Below, piece after piece: positions 13,437 through 16,017 of a stretch of DNA of 16,017 nucleotides. Position numbers and translations under genes: made by a program. Source of the stretch: a candidate division NPL-UPA2 bacterium (GTDB taxonomy: Bacteria; NPL-UPA2; JAGMAN01). How positions within the stretch are numbered: position 1 is the first letter of the stretch; each line of letters begins with the position of its first letter. Where the stretch lies: assembly GCA_021129695.1 (NCBI GenBank), contig JAJOKU010000094.1, positions 1-16,017 of the forward strand, given 5' to 3'. The notes under the pieces are model-generated. The model was not told the DNA's origin, did not search any database, and saw nothing but the letters and a program-made list of their open reading frames with translations.

Positions 13437-13772
13437 ATGTCTCCCCAGATACCAGACAAGTTATACTTTTCCATTGCTGAAGTTAGTCAGATCGCTGGCC
13501 TAAGACCGCATGTGCTGCGATACTGGGAATCTGAGTTCAGTTGCTTAAAGCCTGAGAAGGACAAGGCTGGTCGGCGCAGTTACCGCAAGAAAGATATTGA
13601 GACCATCCTGCACATCAAAGATTTGTTATATAATCAGCGATATAACATCGCTGGAGCGAGGAAGAAGATGAAGGAAAAGGGAACGGAGAGGTCAAAGGAG
13701 GGAGAGTTAATATCAACCCTGAGACAGATTGGAAAGGACTTGCAGTCAGTCTTAAAAATAGTATCAAAATAA
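13437..13772 (+). CDS. MerR-family transcriptional regulator
   Basis: A small DNA-binding protein of 111 aa. The winged helix-turn-helix covers residues 8-75: YFSIAEVSQIAGLRPHVLRYW is the typical first helix-turn-helix, GRRSYRKKDIETI the wing and next helix. A short C-terminal helix follows, with no metal-binding cysteine cluster or ligand domain. It belongs to the small MerR-like group often found just upstream of tRNA-Pro in bacteria. I chose ATG 13437 because family members begin close to the PDKLYFSI motif; an upstream TTG at 13374 would place 21 extra residues across the promoter. The ATG has no ribosome site and sits where transcription should begin, suggesting leaderless translation. 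tRNA-Pro starts three bases after its stop, so the two are probably cotranscribed. Its target may be the divergent promoter region. Confidence 0.85.
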   Translation: MSPQIPDKLYFSIAEVSQIAGLRPHVLRYWESEFSCLKPEKDKAGRRSYRKKDIETILHIKDLLYNQRYNIAGARKKMKEKGTERSKEGELISTLRQIGKDLQSVLKIVSK

Positions 13773-13775
13773 TGT

Positions 13776-13851
13776 CGGGGCGTGGCGCAGTCTGGTTTAG
13801 CGCACTTGACTGGGGGTCAAGGGGTCAGCGGTTCAAATCCGCTCGCCCCGA
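13776..13851 (+). tRNA. tRNA-Pro (anticodon GGG)
   Basis: A complete 76-base cloverleaf: acceptor stem CGGGGCG/CGCCCCG with discriminator A, D arm GCGC...GCGC, anticodon stem CTTGA/TCAAG with loop CTGGGGG giving anticodon GGG (13812-13814), and T arm AGCGG-TTCAAAT-CCGCT. The CCA end is not encoded and must be added after transcription. It lies three bases after merR. Its 13821-13829 segment is perfectly complementary to 13859-13867 just downstream. Confidence 0.97.
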
Positions 13852-13896
13852 TTTATTGGCTGACCCCAGGGAGAGTTTGAGAGGGGATAGGCATTG

Positions 13897-15024
13897 ATGA
13901 TGAGTATTCGGAGAGTGCTTCTCCTATATATGTTTGAGAACTCGGGTCACCAACTTGCCAGTATAGCTATAGAGAAAGCGCTGAAAGATCTGGATCCTCA
14001 GGTGGAGACGCTTATAGTCAACTCCTTAGACTATATCAATCCACGGCTTGATAGGGTAGTAAGCAATGTTTACCTGTCTATGCTTAGAAGAACTCCGAGA
14101 ATATGGGATTACTTATATGACAATCCCAAAGTTGTCAGGGGAACGAATGGGACAACCAGAGTTATTAATAGACTGAGTTCGGTCAGGATGGAAAGGCTGA
14201 TAGATTCCTTCTCTCCGGATACCATTGTCTGTACCCAGGCCTTTCCCTGTGGAGTAATGGCCACCTATAAGGAGCGAAGGCGAGTTAACATTCCCCTGAT
14301 AGGCGTAGTCACTGACTATATGGCCCACGCCTATTGGCTGTATGAGGGAGTCAATCTCTATGCCGTTCCCAGCGAAGTGTCCAGGGAAGATCTGGTGGAG
14401 AGGGGAATAGAGGAGCGAAGGATACGGGTCACCGGCATTCCCATCCATCCCAAATTCAGACAGGAGCAGGATAGGAATGAGCTCAGGGAAAAGCTGAACT
14501 TAAGTCCATGCCTACCGACCATACTTATCATGGGAGGGGGGCAGGGATTTGGTCCCCTAAGGGAAACCATTCGTTGCCTTGATGAACTGGACTGTCGCTT
14601 CCAGATGGTGGTTGTCAGTGGGATGAATAAGGCATTAGAGAAGAGATTGAGAAAAGAGAAGGTGAGGATGAAGAAACCCATCCATGTTTTCGGTTATGCT
14701 GGAAATGTTGACGAGCTGATGGAAGCCTCTGACATAATCATTACCAAGCCCGGTGGTATGACTACGGCTGAGGCGCTGGCCAAGGGACTGGCTATGGTTA
14801 TCCTTTGCCCTCTTCCCGGTCAGGAGGAGCGTAATGGCCACTTCTTAACTGGAAGAGGGATAGCCCAGAGGGCTGATGATGCTGTTGAGGCTGCTCAGAT
14901 TGTCAGCGATCTCCTCAGAGATTCAGCCAAGCTCGCCTGGCTTCGCTCAAAAGCCAGGGACTGGGCAAGACCGGATGCCTCCTTTGAGATTGTCAGATTA
15001 GCTCTTAATGGGTCGGGATGCTAA
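13897..15024 (+). CDS. MGDG synthase / processive diacylglycerol glycosyltransferase-like protein (GT28)
   Basis: A 375-aa GT-B glycosyltransferase resembling plant MGDG synthase and bacterial UgtP and, more distantly, MurG. It would add a sugar from a nucleotide sugar to diacylglycerol or a similar lipid at the inner face of the membrane. The N-terminal half has the SGHQLASIAIEKAL acceptor-side motif (NSGHQLA, about residues 16-22) and VTDYMAHAYW. The C-terminal half has GGGQGFGPL at about 209-217 and the sugar-nucleotide motif KPGGMTTAEALAKG. TTG 13894, ATG 13897 and ATG 13900 are all in frame; AGGGG at 13882-13886 best fits ATG 13897. Its end overlaps the next gene (ATG 15018) by 7 bases. 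The pairing with an acyltransferase suggests a role in envelope glycolipid assembly. The sugar donor is unknown. Confidence 0.85.
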   Translation: MMSIRRVLLLYMFENSGHQLASIAIEKALKDLDPQVETLIVNSLDYINPRLDRVVSNVYLSMLRRTPRIWDYLYDNPKVVRGTNGTTRVINRLSSVRMERLIDSFSPDTIVCTQAFPCGVMATYKERRRVNIPLIGVVTDYMAHAYWLYEGVNLYAVPSEVSREDLVERGIEERRIRVTGIPIHPKFRQEQDRNELREKLNLSPCLPTILIMGGGQGFGPLRETIRCLDELDCRFQMVVVSGMNKALEKRLRKEKVRMKKPIHVFGYAGNVDELMEASDIIITKPGGMTTAEALAKGLAMVILCPLPGQEERNGHFLTGRGIAQRADDAVEAAQIVSDLLRDSAKLAWLRSKARDWARPDASFEIVRLALNGSGC

Positions 15025-15887
15025 AATATTTCCTTTACCAGCTCATTCACTTCACTGCCTTCTGGGTGCCAATAAGGTTTGCTTACTGGCTGGGGGAGAG
15101 AATAGCCGATGTCCATTATCTGTTAGGTGGGAAGAGCGGCAGAATAATTGAGGATAACCTGAGACAGGTTCTGGGTGAGGAGATTGACCAGAAGGAGATT
15201 GAACGTAAAGCACGAAAAACCCTCCAGAACTTTGGTAAGTATGTAGTTGACTTCTCTCGTTTCCGCCGAATAAGCAAGAAGAATCTGGAGAAATTTATCA
15301 CCGTAGAGGGGATGGAAAATCTCGAGGAGGCCTTTTTTAGTGGCCGGGGAGTTATTGGTCTAACGGCTCACCTTGGAAACTGGGAGTTGGGAGGAGCTGC
15401 CTTGGCTCTGTTAGGTTATCCGGTAAATGCAGTTGCTTTGCCTCATGCTCAGGCGCCGGTTAACCGCCTCTTCGTTAAGCAGAGGACGAGGAAAGGGGTG
15501 AAGGTTATTCCCTTAGGGGCAGCGGCCAGGAGATGCTATCAAGCGCTTCGTCGAGGAGAGATGGTAGCTCTTTTGGGAGATTGGGATATCAGCAGTCAGG
15601 GAATTGAGGTTCCTTTCTTTGGAAAATTAACTACTATGCCCAGGGGTCCGGCTACCCTGGCTCTAAAGACAGGGTGCTCTATTCTTCCTGGCTTTACCGT
15701 CCGTCAGCGGGATAATCGATTTAAGCTCTTCTTCGAGAAACCATTTGTGGCTGAGAGGACAGGGGACAAAGAATCCGATTTAGAGACAGTCAGCCGAAAG
15801 GTAGCTGAGGTATTGGAGAAGTATATTGCCCTATATCCGGAACAATGGTTCATGTTTCATCGGATGTGGCCAGAAGAAAATGAGTAG
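15018..15887 (+). CDS. Lipid A biosynthesis-type (LpxL/HtrB family) acyltransferase
   Basis: A 289-aa membrane-associated acyltransferase. A hydrophobic N-terminal segment (about residues 3-25) would anchor it in the inner membrane. The catalytic H-x4-D/E motif appears as HLGNWE (His118, Glu123), followed by the family's ALLGDWDISSQGIEVPFFGK (about 184-203) and MPRGPATLALKTGC (207-220) segments, and a C-terminal YPEQWFMFHRMW motif, very close to the family's end. LpxL/HtrB enzymes add secondary acyl chains to lipid A; related members acylate phosphatidylinositol mannosides or other glycolipids. Because the partner gene is a lipid glycosyltransferase rather than an Lpx gene, the acceptor could be a glycolipid other than lipid A. 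It overlaps the preceding gene by 7 bases and is the last gene of this unit in the window. Confidence 0.9.
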   Translation: MLKYFLYQLIHFTAFWVPIRFAYWLGERIADVHYLLGGKSGRIIEDNLRQVLGEEIDQKEIERKARKTLQNFGKYVVDFSRFRRISKKNLEKFITVEGMENLEEAFFSGRGVIGLTAHLGNWELGGAALALLGYPVNAVALPHAQAPVNRLFVKQRTRKGVKVIPLGAAARRCYQALRRGEMVALLGDWDISSQGIEVPFFGKLTTMPRGPATLALKTGCSILPGFTVRQRDNRFKLFFEKPFVAERTGDKESDLETVSRKVAEVLEKYIALYPEQWFMFHRMWPEENE

Positions 15888-15921
15888 TAGAAAGTTTCGG
15901 CATAGCCCTTCGCTCATTCTC

Positions 15922-15981
15922 GGCACGCTCCACGCGAGATATAGAACTTGTAAAAGACATAGTCCTTATTGGGAGCGTGCC
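15922..15981. repeat. 10-bp inverted repeat with 40-base loop
   Basis: GGCACGCTCC (15922-15931) is perfectly complementary to GGAGCGTGCC (15972-15981), and flanking CTCG/CGAG can extend the stem past a small bulge. It follows the acyltransferase gene by 34 bases, and TTTTCTT follows a few bases after the right arm. It could be a long-looped terminator or a small mobile or palindromic element. The rest of 15888-16017 holds no gene I can see. Confidence 0.45.
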
Positions 15982-16017
15982 TCCGAGGGTTTTCTTGAAG
16001 TATAGTAAAGTATAGAG

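Overview
The window is about 16 kb of bacterial chromosome of moderate GC, packed with housekeeping genes. A PlsY/GpsA phospholipid pathway together with a lipid A type (LpxL/HtrB-like) acyltransferase suggests a cell with two membranes. The deoxyhypusine-synthase homologue, the TPR-rich proteins and the many small palindromic repeats fit an uncultured candidate phylum (Omnitrophota- or Aerophobota-like). That placement is a weak guess from gene content. No phage, plasmid, transposase or CRISPR array is visible.

Layout. (1) 1-589: the remains of a CsgG/FlgO-like plus TPR gene whose 5' part looks frameshifted. (2) 594-4508: a strong sigma70-type promoter followed by a tight three-gene operon, NDP-sugar epimerase, homocysteine S-methyltransferase and PriA helicase. 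The methyltransferase carries an in-frame palindromic insert. (3) 4541-6792, minus strand: a membrane-anchored ORF and a large TPR ORF that overlap in different frames and probably were, or are, one protein. (4) 6853-7006: copy 1 of a structured repeat. (5) 7104-11911: a five-gene operon, fmt, xylose-isomerase-like protein, mannose-1-phosphate guanylyltransferase, plsY and gpsA. (6) 11909-12102: copy 2 of the structured repeat, exactly filling the space between two convergent stop codons. (7) 12102-13293, minus strand: a deoxyhypusine-synthase-like gene preceded by a 23-residue lysine-rich microprotein that has a strong ribosome site and a good promoter. (8) 13401-15887: a MerR regulator that appears to be leaderless, tRNA-Pro(GGG), an MGDG-synthase-type glycosyltransferase and an LpxL-like acyltransferase. 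(9) 15888-16017: noncoding sequence with a 10-bp inverted repeat.

How the genes fit together: plsY and gpsA supply lysophosphatidate and glycerol-3-phosphate for membrane lipids. The glycosyltransferase/acyltransferase pair probably makes or finishes envelope glycolipids. The epimerase and guanylyltransferase supply activated sugars for the envelope. Fmt and PriA are general housekeeping genes carried in the same operons.

The most unusual points are: a structured repeat family with stem-preserving replacement between copies; palindromic and A-rich low-complexity inserts kept in frame inside conserved enzymes; the lysine-rich microprotein upstream of a deoxyhypusine-synthase homologue; the MerR gene with no room for a 5' leader; and two probable frameshifts. 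All family assignments rest on reading motifs by eye; no database was searched.
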